From GWF sp031972135 (lineage in GTDB: Bacteria > Patescibacteriota > Microgenomatia > UBA1400 > UBA12108): 39,093 nt of DNA. Within the stretch, counting starts at the first letter, position 1, and each line of letters starts with the position of its first letter. The position numbers and the translations under genes are program-made. Shown piece after piece: positions 8,560 to 15,846 of the stretch. A model generated the notes under the pieces. The model was not told the DNA's origin, searched no databases, and saw only the letters and a program-made list of their open reading frames with translations. The DNA lies in contig DALYFH010000006.1 in NCBI GenBank assembly GCA_031972135.1, forward strand, positions 1-39,093, read 5' to 3'.

Positions 8560-9153
8560 TTAGAAGTCTCCTTTCCAATAACTACTATTTGCTCCAGCTT
8601 CGTCTGCACCCTCTTTCATGACTAGTTTGTATGTCTCAGGGTTTATCCCACCATCTACTATAATCTGACCTTTGTATATTTTTCTAAGATCTCGGATTCT
8701 TGGTAATACTCGCATATCAAACTGCGAACCGCTCGTGCCTGGTGGTATCTCAAGTAAAATTATTGCTTGAGCCATTTCCATTGCTTGTTCTTCTATTTCT
8801 TCTATCGGCGTCTCGATTTTTAGAGCCAGTCCGCCCGCTACACCATATCCATTAACACTCTCGAGAAATCTAACTTGTGAACCCATCCGCTCAACTTGTG
8901 CAATTAATCTCTTTGGTGATAGTGCGACACACTCCTCTATATATTCTGTCGGATCATCGACTAGTAAATGCAGGTCAACCATGAACCCACGGATGTCTAC
9001 TGCCTGCAAGTCAGCCGGTGCGACAGATAGTAGATCAGAAAACAACCCGTCCCCGATATCAATGTGCACTTTATCTACTTTTTTCTCACGCAGAATAGCT
9101 ATTTTCTTAGCGACCACTTCGATCTCAGATTCCATAATAATCGGTGTAATCAT
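8560..9153 (-). CDS. rpe: Ribulose-phosphate 3-epimerase-like protein
   Basis: TIM-barrel epimerase of 197 residues, somewhat shorter than the usual 215-230, converting ribulose 5-phosphate and xylulose 5-phosphate. Metal and catalytic positions are visible: VHIDIGDGLF (usual form HVDVMDG), VDLHLLVDDP (usual DVHLMV) and IIVDGGIN. The Met-Asp to Gly-Asp change and the short phosphate loop make it a divergent member. Start overlaps rpiB by 4 nt (ATGA), and the next gene follows directly, so the three form one transcript. The alternative is another ribulose-phosphate-binding barrel family with the same fold, but the neighbours favour rpe. Confidence 0.85.
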   Translation of the reverse strand: MITPIIMESEIEVVAKKIAILREKKVDKVHIDIGDGLFSDLLSVAPADLQAVDIRGFMVDLHLLVDDPTEYIEECVALSPKRLIAQVERMGSQVRFLESVNGYGVAGGLALKIETPIEEIEEQAMEMAQAIILLEIPPGTSGSQFDMRVLPRIRDLRKIYKGQIIVDGGINPETYKLVMKEGADEAGANSSYWKGDF

Positions 9154-9599
9154 GGACTAACCCTCATGTTCTCCATTCTATTCCTACGCCTAACATATCG
9201 CTCTTTCTGATTTGGTTCTGTCTGCAAAAATAGTCTCAGTCGCTCGATCGCCTCATCTGTATTCAGCCAGTTAACAGGCAAAACTAAGACATTTGCATCT
9301 TCATGTTCTCTGCCCTGTATCGTCACACTCTCGTTGTATGCAATAATTGCTCGTACTCTCATAAAGCGATTGGCAACCATATCTACTCCATGCCCGCTCC
9401 CACAAATCAAAATACCAAAATCTTGGCCGTCTCCGCCGTGGACCATCTCCCCCACTTTAATAGCTGGATCAACATAATCATCATCCGGGTCGAGTAAAAA
9501 ATTACCCACATCTTCGATTTCGTATCCTTGCTCTATTAACCAGACTTTTAACTGCTCTTTTAACTCAAACCCTCTGTGATCTGCCCCGATATATATCAT
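9150..9599 (-). CDS. rpiB: Ribose 5-phosphate isomerase B (RpiB/LacAB family)
   Basis: Interconverts ribose 5-phosphate and ribulose 5-phosphate. The 149-residue protein has IGADHRGFELKEQLK at the N-terminus, ICGSGHGVDMVANR with the catalytic Cys (usual text CGTGIGMSIAANK), and GREHEDANVLVLP with the ring-opening His and the Asn. The GHGVDM variation near the phosphate loop may shift substrate preference; the related LacAB enzymes use galactose 6-phosphate. A TAGCAT hexamer sits 6 nt upstream of the ATG, so transcription of rpiB-rpe-LOG probably begins here without a leader. Upstream is family B element 9620-9761. Confidence 0.92.
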   Translation of the reverse strand: MIYIGADHRGFELKEQLKVWLIEQGYEIEDVGNFLLDPDDDYVDPAIKVGEMVHGGDGQDFGILICGSGHGVDMVANRFMRVRAIIAYNESVTIQGREHEDANVLVLPVNWLNTDEAIERLRLFLQTEPNQKERYVRRRNRMENMRVSP

Positions 9600-9619
9600 G
9601 TAACTATGCTACCACATCT

Positions 9620-9761
9620 TTACGCTACGAGCTGCCAGGTGCAGATGTGTTTCACAACCAAAAAAGTTTACGCAGGCCGACGGGCCGAGTTAGAGGCAGC
9701 TGACCAGCAGGTCAGAACGCCGTTTTTTTTGAGTGAAATACATCGAGCCTAAGCGAGTAAT
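9620..9761. repeat. Structured palindromic element, family B, copy 2
   Basis: Occupies the spacer between the co-directional NTPase and rpiB. The outer stem GATGTGTTTCAC (9644-9655) pairs with GTGAAATACATC (9733-9744), one G-T wobble, with weaker pairing out to TTAC/GTAA. An A run (9660-9665) opposes a T8 run (9723-9730). Hairpin 1 is GGCC-GACG-GGCC (9675-9686); the junction GAGTTAGAGG follows; hairpin 2 is CTGACC-AGCA-GGTCAG (9700-9715). Most similar to the copy at 20558. Confidence 0.85.
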
Positions 9762-9763
9762 TC

Positions 9764-10279
9764 TTACTCAAACCACTCTGGACTCACAAACCTAATAAGA
9801 GCCGATGTCACGAGTTGAACATAGGCATTTTTACGATCCAACCGGCCGCGAGTAAAAATCCCTATAGCTCCCGACTTCTCTTTTACATTATCTTCTCCTG
9901 TTAGCTCATTCATAATCGGCCCAAGCTCGCCTCCCTCCTTTATCTTATCTGCTACTTTCTTGGGCAGTTCAAAATATAGTCCTCCCCCGATCCCTTTCTT
10001 TCCATCTTTATCTACTATCACGCACCATGCACACTCAAGCATCACTCCATCAATTATAGTCACCCCACCCTCAAGTCCTACCCCAAAATCACCATATTCT
10101 AGTGCGGCGAGTGCTCTATTAGTAGCGCCTTTTACTGTCTCTTCTTCGCTCATCGGCTGCTCCGAAATTCCTGAGGACACCTTTTCCCCGACCACCTCAC
10201 AATCAGGATAGTACTGAGAGAACGCATCTACTACCGCTCCAATTTTTACTGGGTTATTACTGCCAACTATTATTTTCAT
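9764..10279 (-). CDS. yjjX: Non-canonical purine NTPase, YjjX (inosine/xanthosine triphosphatase) family
   Basis: House-cleaning phosphatase that removes ITP/XTP-type nucleotides, cytoplasmic. At 171 residues it matches the family length. Motifs are IIVGSNNPVKIGAVVDAF at the N-terminus, MSEEETVKGATNRALAAL, FGVGLEGGV and LTGEDNVKEKSGAIGIFTRGRLDR near the C-terminus, the last being the most diagnostic. Its start overlaps the stop of the MIP18-like gene by 4 nt, so the two are cotranscribed from the divergent promoter at 10579-10586. Confidence 0.9.
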   Translation of the reverse strand: MKIIVGSNNPVKIGAVVDAFSQYYPDCEVVGEKVSSGISEQPMSEEETVKGATNRALAALEYGDFGVGLEGGVTIIDGVMLECAWCVIVDKDGKKGIGGGLYFELPKKVADKIKEGGELGPIMNELTGEDNVKEKSGAIGIFTRGRLDRKNAYVQLVTSALIRFVSPEWFE

Positions 10280-10572
10280 ATCATTCCTAGTTGTAGTTTA
10301 CCCTCTTCGCTCATCATCCGCACGCTCCACGCAGGCTCCCACACGAGCTCAACAATCACGCTGTCCGCTTTTAGTTCGCTTAGTGCCTTTTTGATTAGTT
10401 TATCGATCACAGGCGCTAGAGGACATCCAGGTGTAGTCAGCGTCATTATGACTTTCACTTCACTATTCTTAATCACCACCTCGTATATGAGTCCCAAATC
10501 TACAATGTTGATATGTAGCTCAGGATCCATGACACTTCGGAGCTTATCCATTACAATCTCTTTTGTTATCAT
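10276..10572 (-). CDS. MIP18/SufT-like (DUF59) metal-sulfur cluster protein
   Basis: A 98-residue protein of the DUF59 family, whose members assist Fe-S cluster delivery (SufT, PaaD, eukaryotic CIA2). Motifs are DPELHINIVDLGLIYEV, MTLTTPGCPLAPVI with the conserved Cys, and VELVWEPAWSVRMMSEEGK. It probably acts with the Suf proteins encoded at 18.6-23.1 kb, although it is not in that operon. The ATG has a perfect TATAAT only 6 nt upstream, predicting a leaderless transcript, and the box overlaps the promoter of the divergent glycosidase. Confidence 0.88.
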   Translation of the reverse strand: MITKEIVMDKLRSVMDPELHINIVDLGLIYEVVIKNSEVKVIMTLTTPGCPLAPVIDKLIKKALSELKADSVIVELVWEPAWSVRMMSEEGKLQLGMI

Positions 10573-10595
10573 GGTTAGATTATACTAATAAAATG
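10570..10595. promoter_or_regulatory. Overlapping divergent leaderless promoters
   Basis: Minus-strand TATAAT (10584-10579) is followed by 6 nt and the ATG at 10572. Plus-strand TATACT (10581-10586) is followed by 6 nt and the ATG at 10593. The two hexamers share four bases, so polymerase should load in only one direction at a time. No Shine-Dalgarno sequence fits either start. Confidence 0.65.
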
Positions 10596-11645
10596 CAAAA
10601 ACCAACTCTTGGCTGGCAATCATGGAGCCCACCTTATCCCACCTGGCACGGTTTTCCACGCTGGGACTACCCACCACACAAGTCTGATCTCAATCACAGC
10701 AATCTAAAATCTCGAAGAAAGATAAAATCAAAAATAATATACTGGTGCTCGTGGTACGCGCACGACACCAAAATTACCGACTCAATAATCAAAGAAACTC
10801 TCTCAATTATCCAGGATTACAAACTCTCATTTACCCATATTCTAATAGATGATGGTTGGACCGCTCGTGGCGACTGGCTCAAGCCGGATCCAACCAAATT
10901 CCCCAATCTCAAAAAAACGATTAACTCAATTCACCAACACAAACTTAAGGCTGGAATCTGGTTTTCACCATTTCTAGCAGATAGCAGCTCAGATCTCTAC
11001 CAGTCTCACCCAGACTGGTTTGTAAAGCACAAAAATAAACCAGTCCAAGGACTAAAAACCATGCCAATCTGGGAATCACTAATCCCGCAGAGATATCTCC
11101 TCAATTTTGATCTGCCTAAGGTAAAGTCCTACACCAAAGAATATCTTAAGCTTGCAGTAGAAAAATGGGGTGTAGATTTGATTAAACTAGACTTCCTCTA
11201 TGCCCCTTATTTTGATCCAAACCACAACTCACCCACGATAGCCACGCTTCACCTAACGTGGTTGTTATCCTTTATCAAAAAAACATACCCTCATATTGAA
11301 ACGGTCGCCTGCGGAGCACCATTTGAAGAATCGAGTAATTTGGTAGATGTAATTAGGGTCAGCAAAGATACTGCCCTGCCGCCCTTTGTCCCAAAAATCA
11401 TTAACAGGATCGTCTACCAAAGTCGCATTAAGATGCTCAAAGAAACCTTAAAAGCCGATCTTCCAGCTGGACTCAATCTCGACCCAGATGTAAGGATGTT
11501 TGACCTTGATACACCTCAAACGTCACAGTTTTGGGATACAATACAGACACCTGTAGTAGGAGTAGGTGATAATCTACTCAAATTAAGTGATGAAAACATC
11601 ATGAGGTTAAAATTATGGCTACGAAACCTTTCTTCTCGATCATAA
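10593..11645 (+). CDS. GH36/melibiase-clan glycoside hydrolase
   Basis: A 350-residue (beta/alpha)8 glycosidase of the alpha-galactosidase clan D. It contains essentially the catalytic barrel, shorter than the 500-700 residues common in GH36. Seen: THILIDDGWTARGDW, KAGIWFSPFLADSSS, WGVDLIKLDFLYA with the expected nucleophile Asp, and DVIRVSKDTALPPF near the expected acid/base. There is no signal peptide, so it should act in the cytoplasm. The ATG at 10593 is chosen for its -10 box 6 nt upstream and because the conserved LGWQSWSP follows it; an upstream start would extend into the minus-strand gene. It overlaps the glycosyltransferase start by 31 nt. Exact substrate unknown. Confidence 0.82.
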   Translation: MQKPTLGWQSWSPPYPTWHGFPRWDYPPHKSDLNHSNLKSRRKIKSKIIYWCSWYAHDTKITDSIIKETLSIIQDYKLSFTHILIDDGWTARGDWLKPDPTKFPNLKKTINSIHQHKLKAGIWFSPFLADSSSDLYQSHPDWFVKHKNKPVQGLKTMPIWESLIPQRYLLNFDLPKVKSYTKEYLKLAVEKWGVDLIKLDFLYAPYFDPNHNSPTIATLHLTWLLSFIKKTYPHIETVACGAPFEESSNLVDVIRVSKDTALPPFVPKIINRIVYQSRIKMLKETLKADLPAGLNLDPDVRMFDLDTPQTSQFWDTIQTPVVGVGDNLLKLSDENIMRLKLWLRNLSSRS

Positions 11646-12430
11646 TCCCAGCGTTGAATGAGGAAAAATATCTTCCCAAACTTCTTGGCGATCTCAGTGA
11701 GCAGTCTTTCAGGGATTTCGAGGTCATCATCGTAGACGGTGGATCAAAAGATAAAACGATCAGTCTAGCCACTAGTTTTGCTGACAGACTACCCAAACTA
11801 ACTATCCTCAACTCCCCTCGTGCGCATGTTTGCACTCAAAGAAACCTGGGAGCAAAGCACGCGCAAGCCGAAGTCTTGATTTTTAGCGATGCAGATAATC
11901 GCCTTCCCTCTTACTTTCTGCAGGGAATCAAATATCAGTGGGAAAAAGAGAATGTAGATTTGTTAACTACTCATTTTGATCCAGATAAAAAAACTTCACA
12001 AAATATTGCAATTACTAACGCTGTTAACACTTTTTTTGACTTACAAAAACCATTTAAGTTTGTTAGGATTCTAGAATCACTACTAGTCGTAAATAAGTCT
12101 GCATTCAAAGTCACTGGAGGGTTTAACGAAAACTCTGATTTTGGCGAGGGTGATTCATTTATTCAGTCCTTGTTGAGCAACGGCTACAAAATCCAGATAG
12201 TAAGCGACCCGACCTACACTTTCTCATTCCGTCGCATACGACGCTACGGCCTAATGGGAATAGCTGGTCGAATGGCCAAATTAGAGCTTTCAAAACTTCT
12301 TGGCGAAGATTTTACCAACCTCCAAGCCAAAAAACTCTACCCCATGCTAGGAGGCACCCTATTCAACAAAACACGCAAATCAAAAAACAAATTCATCAAA
12401 AATATCCAAAAACTAATCAAAGACTTCTAA
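11615..12430 (+). CDS. Family 2 glycosyltransferase
   Basis: GT-A fold glycosyltransferase of 271 residues, probably cytoplasmic or membrane-associated. The nucleotide-sugar site is visible as FSIIIPALNEEKYLPKLLGDL, EVIIVDGGSKDKT and the metal-binding FSDADNRLP. VTGGFNENSDFGEGDSFIQSL carries the usual acceptor-side ED-like motif. A basic C-terminus (KTRKSKNKFIKNIQK) may contact the membrane. It overlaps the upstream glycosidase by 31 nt and ends at a terminator. It likely builds a surface glycan or glycolipid; donor and acceptor are unknown. Confidence 0.88.
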   Translation: MATKPFFSIIIPALNEEKYLPKLLGDLSEQSFRDFEVIIVDGGSKDKTISLATSFADRLPKLTILNSPRAHVCTQRNLGAKHAQAEVLIFSDADNRLPSYFLQGIKYQWEKENVDLLTTHFDPDKKTSQNIAITNAVNTFFDLQKPFKFVRILESLLVVNKSAFKVTGGFNENSDFGEGDSFIQSLLSNGYKIQIVSDPTYTFSFRRIRRYGLMGIAGRMAKLELSKLLGEDFTNLQAKKLYPMLGGTLFNKTRKSKNKFIKNIQKLIKDF

Positions 12431-12436
12431 TCCATC

Positions 12437-12481
12437 AAAAAACCAGTGAAATCTATTGCTAGAGTATCCACTGGCTTTTTG
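12437..12481. terminator. Bidirectional intrinsic terminator
   Basis: Perfect stem CCAGTG (12443-12448) with CACTGG (12469-12474). Inside the loop TCTA-TTGC-TAGA can pair. It is flanked by an A6 run on the left and a T5 run (12476-12480) on the right. It lies between the convergent glycosyltransferase and the 65-residue gene and can serve both. Confidence 0.75.
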
Positions 12482-12487
12482 TACCAT

Positions 12488-12685
12488 TTAGGCTTTTTTA
12501 AGAACGGGCATGCCTGTTCTTTTGGTTTCGACGACTTGGTAGCCGGCGGGAACCTCATTGAGAGCCTCTGGACGAACGTCGCGTGCGAAGTAGTAGATTT
12601 GTTGAGTACGACCATTCTTTAGAGTTACTTTTTTACCGTGGAGATAATAAGTGTCACCTTTACTGTTTGTGTATGAATGTGCCAT
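12488..12685 (-). CDS. Conserved hypothetical small protein, 65 residues
   Basis: A compact soluble protein beginning MAHSYTNSKGDTYYLHGKK, with YYFARDVRPEALNEVPAGY in the middle and a basic end (RTGMPVLKKA). Its look matches a small conserved protein that recurs in Patescibacteria genomes; I recall this as a recurring type rather than a named family. A strong purine-rich ribosome binding site (GGAAGGGGGTG) lies 10 nt before the ATG. Two-thirds of the chain could form a small beta-rich domain. No catalytic motif and no Cys pairs. The terminator at 12437-12481 lies just downstream. Confidence 0.75.
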   Translation of the reverse strand: MAHSYTNSKGDTYYLHGKKVTLKNGRTQQIYYFARDVRPEALNEVPAGYQVVETKRTGMPVLKKA

Positions 12686-12776
12686 TGTGTAGATTCACCC
12701 CCTTCCAGATTAATATTGTTACCTACCTCTGGTTATACCCTGGTGGTAATCTGGTGTCAAGCCTAGCAAGCTGATG

Positions 12777-12796
12777 AAAAATATCACGAAGTGATA
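12777..12796 (-). terminator. Intrinsic terminator after the dsbA-like gene
   Basis: On the minus strand TATCAC-TTC-GTGATA (12796-12782) is followed by a T5 run (12781-12777), starting 10 nt after the stop of the DsbA-like gene. The rest of the 12686-12805 spacer shows a short CCAGAG/CTCTGG-like repeat but no gene. Confidence 0.7.
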
Positions 12797-12805
12797 CTCA
12801 AGATA

Positions 12806-13420
12806 TCACTGAGTGAGTTCTGCTAGTTTACTCTCCAGGTTAGTAAAGTCTACTTGGGTCCCATTTACAAAGAATGTAGGAGTCCCAGAGAGAGCATGTC
12901 GATTAGCATAAATCATGTCTGTGCTCACCCGATCAGCTACCGCGCTACTCTTCAGGTCTGACTCAAACTTAGATGTATCCATCCCTAGCTCCTTGGCATA
13001 TGCTACATACGCATCTGTTGGATTAGCTAGCCCTTCCCATTCGCTCTGTTTGGCAAAGAGAACATCACCATACTCAAAGAACTTACCTTGGTTGTGGGCA
13101 GCCTCGGCTGCTTGTGATGAACTCAAGGCATTCTTGTGGATAGAGGTAAGCGGGAAATGCCGATGGACAAACGTAACTTTTCCTTCAAACTTTGAGAGGA
13201 CTTGTTTGAGTGGTCCATGAATCGACGCGCAGGCTGGACACTGAAAATCGCTAAACTCAACCACCACAACGCTACCCTCACCTCGTTTAAGCCTCATCTC
13301 ACCAGCAACATCTGTTAGTGGCTTGGCTGTCCCACTCCCAAACTGCCAGAGTAGTGCCCCCACCCCAACTAATATACCTATAGTCACTCCCATAAATGTC
13401 AGCATTGTTTTTAAATTCAT
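12806..13420 (-). CDS. DsbA-like membrane-anchored thioredoxin-fold protein
   Basis: Thiol oxidoreductase of 204 residues acting outside the membrane. Residues 5-26 are a membrane anchor. The thioredoxin fold starts with VVVVEFSDFQCPACASIHGP, giving a CPAC active site at residues 61-64, and the cis-Pro segment is SGTPTFFVNG near residue 180. This is the DsbA/BdbD-like group that introduces or shuffles disulfides. A GAGGAG ribosome site lies 7 nt upstream of the ATG. A 49-nt spacer with four copies of a TTTCTA heptamer separates it from the ferredoxin gene. Cysteine pairs in the secreted proteins encoded here are possible substrates. Confidence 0.9.
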   Translation of the reverse strand: MNLKTMLTFMGVTIGILVGVGALLWQFGSGTAKPLTDVAGEMRLKRGEGSVVVVEFSDFQCPACASIHGPLKQVLSKFEGKVTFVHRHFPLTSIHKNALSSSQAAEAAHNQGKFFEYGDVLFAKQSEWEGLANPTDAYVAYAKELGMDTSKFESDLKSSAVADRVSTDMIYANRHALSGTPTFFVNGTQVDFTNLESKLAELTQ

Positions 13421-13469
13421 ATTTTGCTCCTCATTTCTAATTTCTAATTTCTAGTTTCTAGTTTATTCT

Positions 13470-13724
13470 CTAGTCAATGGGTGGCCACACCCTAAGTTCA
13501 CCTTCATATATTTCTATCGCGCCAGTAGGACATGATTGTGCAGCGAGTAACATATTATCTTCTGCATCTACTCCTCCCTCGATAATTTCTACTAGATTAG
13601 CTTCATTAAGTTTAAAAATGTCAGGAGAGATCGCCACACATGAGGCAGCGGCTATACACTTACTCTGGATTACCTTAATTGTGTATTTACCAACAGTTCT
13701 GACTGTTTTAGGTTCGTCGCTCAT
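13470..13724 (-). CDS. Single-cluster ferredoxin of the CxxAxxC type
   Basis: Small electron carrier of 84 residues. The cluster ligands are Cys23, Cys29 and Cys65 (SKCIAAASC and SCPTGAIE). The usual second Cys of CxxCxxC is Ala26. In known relatives from actinobacteria this pattern holds a [3Fe-4S] cluster or an incompletely ligated [4Fe-4S] cluster. The ATG at 13724 is chosen because AAGGAG lies 6 nt upstream; an ATG five codons earlier lacks one. The start overlaps the zinc ribbon gene by 17 nt. The FNR-type reductase two genes upstream is the likely electron donor. Confidence 0.88.
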   Translation of the reverse strand: MSDEPKTVRTVGKYTIKVIQSKCIAAASCVAISPDIFKLNEANLVEIIEGGVDAEDNMLLAAQSCPTGAIEIYEGELRVWPPID

Positions 13725-13884
13725 ATTTACTCCTTGCATTATCTTTTTTCCGAGCTTCTATAATACCACGACAAATAGGGCAATAATCTGGAGGAGGCAG
13801 CTCCCTGTGTGTATAGAGATCTTGCTCCTGGATACTCCAAACAAATTCATTGTTACAATTTTTACAGATTATTTTTTTATCCAT
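13708..13884 (-). CDS. 58-residue zinc-ribbon protein
   Basis: A short gene between the reductase and the ferredoxin. It encodes MDKKIICKNCNNEFVW at the start and DYCPICRGIIEARKKD later, so Cys7, Cys10, Cys35 and Cys38 form a CxxC...CxxC zinc ribbon with a basic tail. The ATG shares one base with the reductase stop (TAATG), and its end overlaps the ferredoxin start by 17 nt, so it is translated within the redox operon. Proteins of this shape occur in the probable zinc-ribbon family and can bind nucleic acid or act as metal-binding chaperones. Whether it serves the ferredoxin is unknown. Confidence 0.82.
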   Translation of the reverse strand: MDKKIICKNCNNEFVWSIQEQDLYTHRELPPPDYCPICRGIIEARKKDNARSKYERRT

Positions 13885-14618
13885 TATGTAAACTTTTCGT
13901 GATAAATAACTTCTTTTTTCATCTTAAGTTCCTCTAGTTTGGCACAAATATCTAATACTATCTCCTTGGCTCCACAAACATATCCCTCCCAACCCTCAAG
14001 CCCTGGTCCGCTAGAGGGATCAAAATCTCTCGAAAGACAGTCTTGTACATGTCCTCGACATAAGTCCCACTCGTCACCCGCTCTCGAGAGTACTACATCA
14101 TAAACAAAGTTAGGATGTGCTTCTGATAGTCTCTCAAGATTATCCGTCCAGAAGAGATCTTCTTCTCTCTTCATTCCCCAATGCAACCTAGTGGGTGTTG
14201 TAACTTTTTTATTAATAAGTAAATCATTAATCATGCTCCAGATCGGCACAATCCCAGATCCAGTAGCTACAAATAACTTATTCCGAGTCATAGCCTCTTG
14301 GCTCTTATCCACGATAAATCGTCCCATCGGGCCGAGCACTTCCACGCTGTCGCCTGGCAAAAGACTCTTTAGATAAGTGCTACCTTGTCCCTCCGGCACT
14401 ATCTCAGCAAGGAGACTAAACCCATGCTTATTGTCTGGAGTACTAGCAATCGAGTAGCTGCGCCGCTCGCCTTTATCATTAATCTTTATCGAAACATATT
14501 GACCTGCTTCAAATATTATTTCGTTTGGCTCAACTAGTTCAAATTTTAGTAGCAAAAAACGTTCGTTCTCGCTTAGATAATATCTATCGCTCAATTTTGC
14601 TGTAAGCTTCATTCCCAT
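13884..14618 (-). CDS. Ferredoxin/flavodoxin-NAD(P)H reductase-type FAD oxidoreductase
   Basis: FNR-superfamily flavoprotein of 244 residues, cytoplasmic. The FAD site is RSYSIAS (residues 53-59), GPMGRF follows at 96-101, the NAD(P) site is ATGSGIVPIWSM (118-129), and YVCGAKEIV near 215 is the usual Cys-Gly segment. It carries no attached 2Fe-2S domain, so it needs a separate partner, most simply the ferredoxin encoded two genes downstream. The C-terminal YHEKFT is typical of ferredoxin reductases of this group. Its start overlaps the MFS gene by 10 nt; ATG two codons downstream is an alternative start. Confidence 0.9.
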   Translation of the reverse strand: MGMKLTAKLSDRYYLSENERFLLLKFELVEPNEIIFEAGQYVSIKINDKGERRSYSIASTPDNKHGFSLLAEIVPEGQGSTYLKSLLPGDSVEVLGPMGRFIVDKSQEAMTRNKLFVATGSGIVPIWSMINDLLINKKVTTPTRLHWGMKREEDLFWTDNLERLSEAHPNFVYDVVLSRAGDEWDLCRGHVQDCLSRDFDPSSGPGLEGWEGYVCGAKEIVLDICAKLEELKMKKEVIYHEKFT

Positions 14619-15811
14619 GATTGTATCTCATCTTGTGGTAATTTAAGTTTTTTCGGTGTCGCCCACATCAAGTAGACTGCAACAATAGCGACTATTCCAC
14701 CAACTGACGTAAATGTCATCTCTTCACCCAGTCTCCCTGTCACATAGCCAGAAATAATTGGACCAATTACATATGCCAGGCTAAAGGTGGCAGATGACAT
14801 TCCAATAATGTGCTTCCTCCCCTTCCTAGCTCTCGCTACCAAGTCTGTATAAACCGAATCAATGAGAGGAAACGCCATCGCAATAAATAATCCGGCCACT
14901 CCCACTGCAACAAGGATCAGCAATACAGAATCGATAAAACCAACTGTCATTAGTGACAGAGCTCCCAATAGCAAAAACCTAGCAGCCCACTTTTTCTTGC
15001 CCACATCTACTCCCCACCGAGCAACCAGTAGGCCTGCAAACAGAAATGGAAACATATAAGCAGACAAGAACATCCCTCCATAGCTGCTCTCTTGCGCTAG
15101 TCGGTCAGTAAGAACTGTTCCAGTCGTCCAAAATGTCGCGTCAATCAGTCCTACCACAAAGCTAGTCAGTAAGATCGGCCAGACTCTCAGTCCTAGTCTG
15201 TACCAATGACCAACTTCTTCGGCTATATTGATCGAGCTATCATGGTGACTAATCTCGTGGTCTCTAGGGAGTCTGACAAACAAAAATAGTAGATACGCAA
15301 ATATCAATACTCCCATCGCTCCTATTACTACCGCGCGGTCGCCATAAAAAGCTACGTAGCCACCAACTATGGGTCCCAAAAAGTAGGCCGCATTGCGGAC
15401 TACCCCCACCACTCCCCAGACACTAGATCTCTCATGAGTGGGAGCAACTCCTGCCACAAACTGCTGCGTCATAAATGAGTCTAGTTCGTAGTAGATCCCC
15501 CAGGCAGCCATCCCCATCGCCAAAATAATGGCGTAACTCCACCATGTCGAAGACAGCATCGAGAGTAAAAAGATTAAGGCTCCGAGCAGTGCTCCACCTG
15601 CGAGCTTTCGTACCCCACTACTCCGCAGTAGCTGTGGGAATATGAGATCCATGACAAATCCAACTACCGATGATAGAGCCATCATCAGACCCATGGCGAG
15701 TGGTGACCCTAGCGTGTTCTGCAAGTATCCTGGGACCCAGTCCGACAAAACAGCGTCAGACAATAGCACAAAAAATAGTATTACCAAAAAAGCCGTAACT
15801 CTCTTCCACAT
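14609..15811 (-). CDS. Major facilitator superfamily transporter
   Basis: Integral membrane transporter of 400 residues with about 12 hydrophobic segments. Features include the N-terminal pair separated by a short loop, a cytoplasmic middle loop (RLPRDHEISHHDSSINIAEE) rich in His, and a second half starting at LGLRVWPILLTSFV. The substrate is not evident. It is the first gene of the redox cassette, and TATGAT lies 8 nt before the ATG. The reductase starts 10 nt before its stop. The link to electron transfer is only by operon position; it may export or import a redox-active or unrelated small molecule. Confidence 0.85.
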   Translation of the reverse strand: MWKRVTAFLVILFFVLLSDAVLSDWVPGYLQNTLGSPLAMGLMMALSSVVGFVMDLIFPQLLRSSGVRKLAGGALLGALIFLLSMLSSTWWSYAIILAMGMAAWGIYYELDSFMTQQFVAGVAPTHERSSVWGVVGVVRNAAYFLGPIVGGYVAFYGDRAVVIGAMGVLIFAYLLFLFVRLPRDHEISHHDSSINIAEEVGHWYRLGLRVWPILLTSFVVGLIDATFWTTGTVLTDRLAQESSYGGMFLSAYMFPFLFAGLLVARWGVDVGKKKWAARFLLLGALSLMTVGFIDSVLLILVAVGVAGLFIAMAFPLIDSVYTDLVARARKGRKHIIGMSSATFSLAYVIGPIISGYVTGRLGEEMTFTSVGGIVAIVAVYLMWATPKKLKLPQDEIQSWE

Positions 15812-15846
15812 AATATCTCATCATACCCTGGTAAAATACTCTCATG
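15809..15846. promoter_or_regulatory. Divergent leaderless promoter region
   Basis: A 32-nt spacer separates the two starts. On the plus strand TAAAAT (15832-15837) is 6 nt before the ATG of the TsaC-TsaE gene. On the minus strand TATGAT is 8 nt before the MFS ATG. Neither gene has space for an untranslated leader with a ribosome site. Confidence 0.5.

Noticed and set aside
9644..9744. Palindromes as plain intrinsic terminators
   Set aside because: Family B has T runs and could stop transcription, but the long conserved core and the placement upstream of genes and inside operons are not explained by this; family A has T runs on the wrong side of the stem.
13433..13463. Tandem TTTCTA-type heptamers
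   Set aside because: Only about four imperfect copies in a short AT-rich spacer; likely slippage with no further signal.
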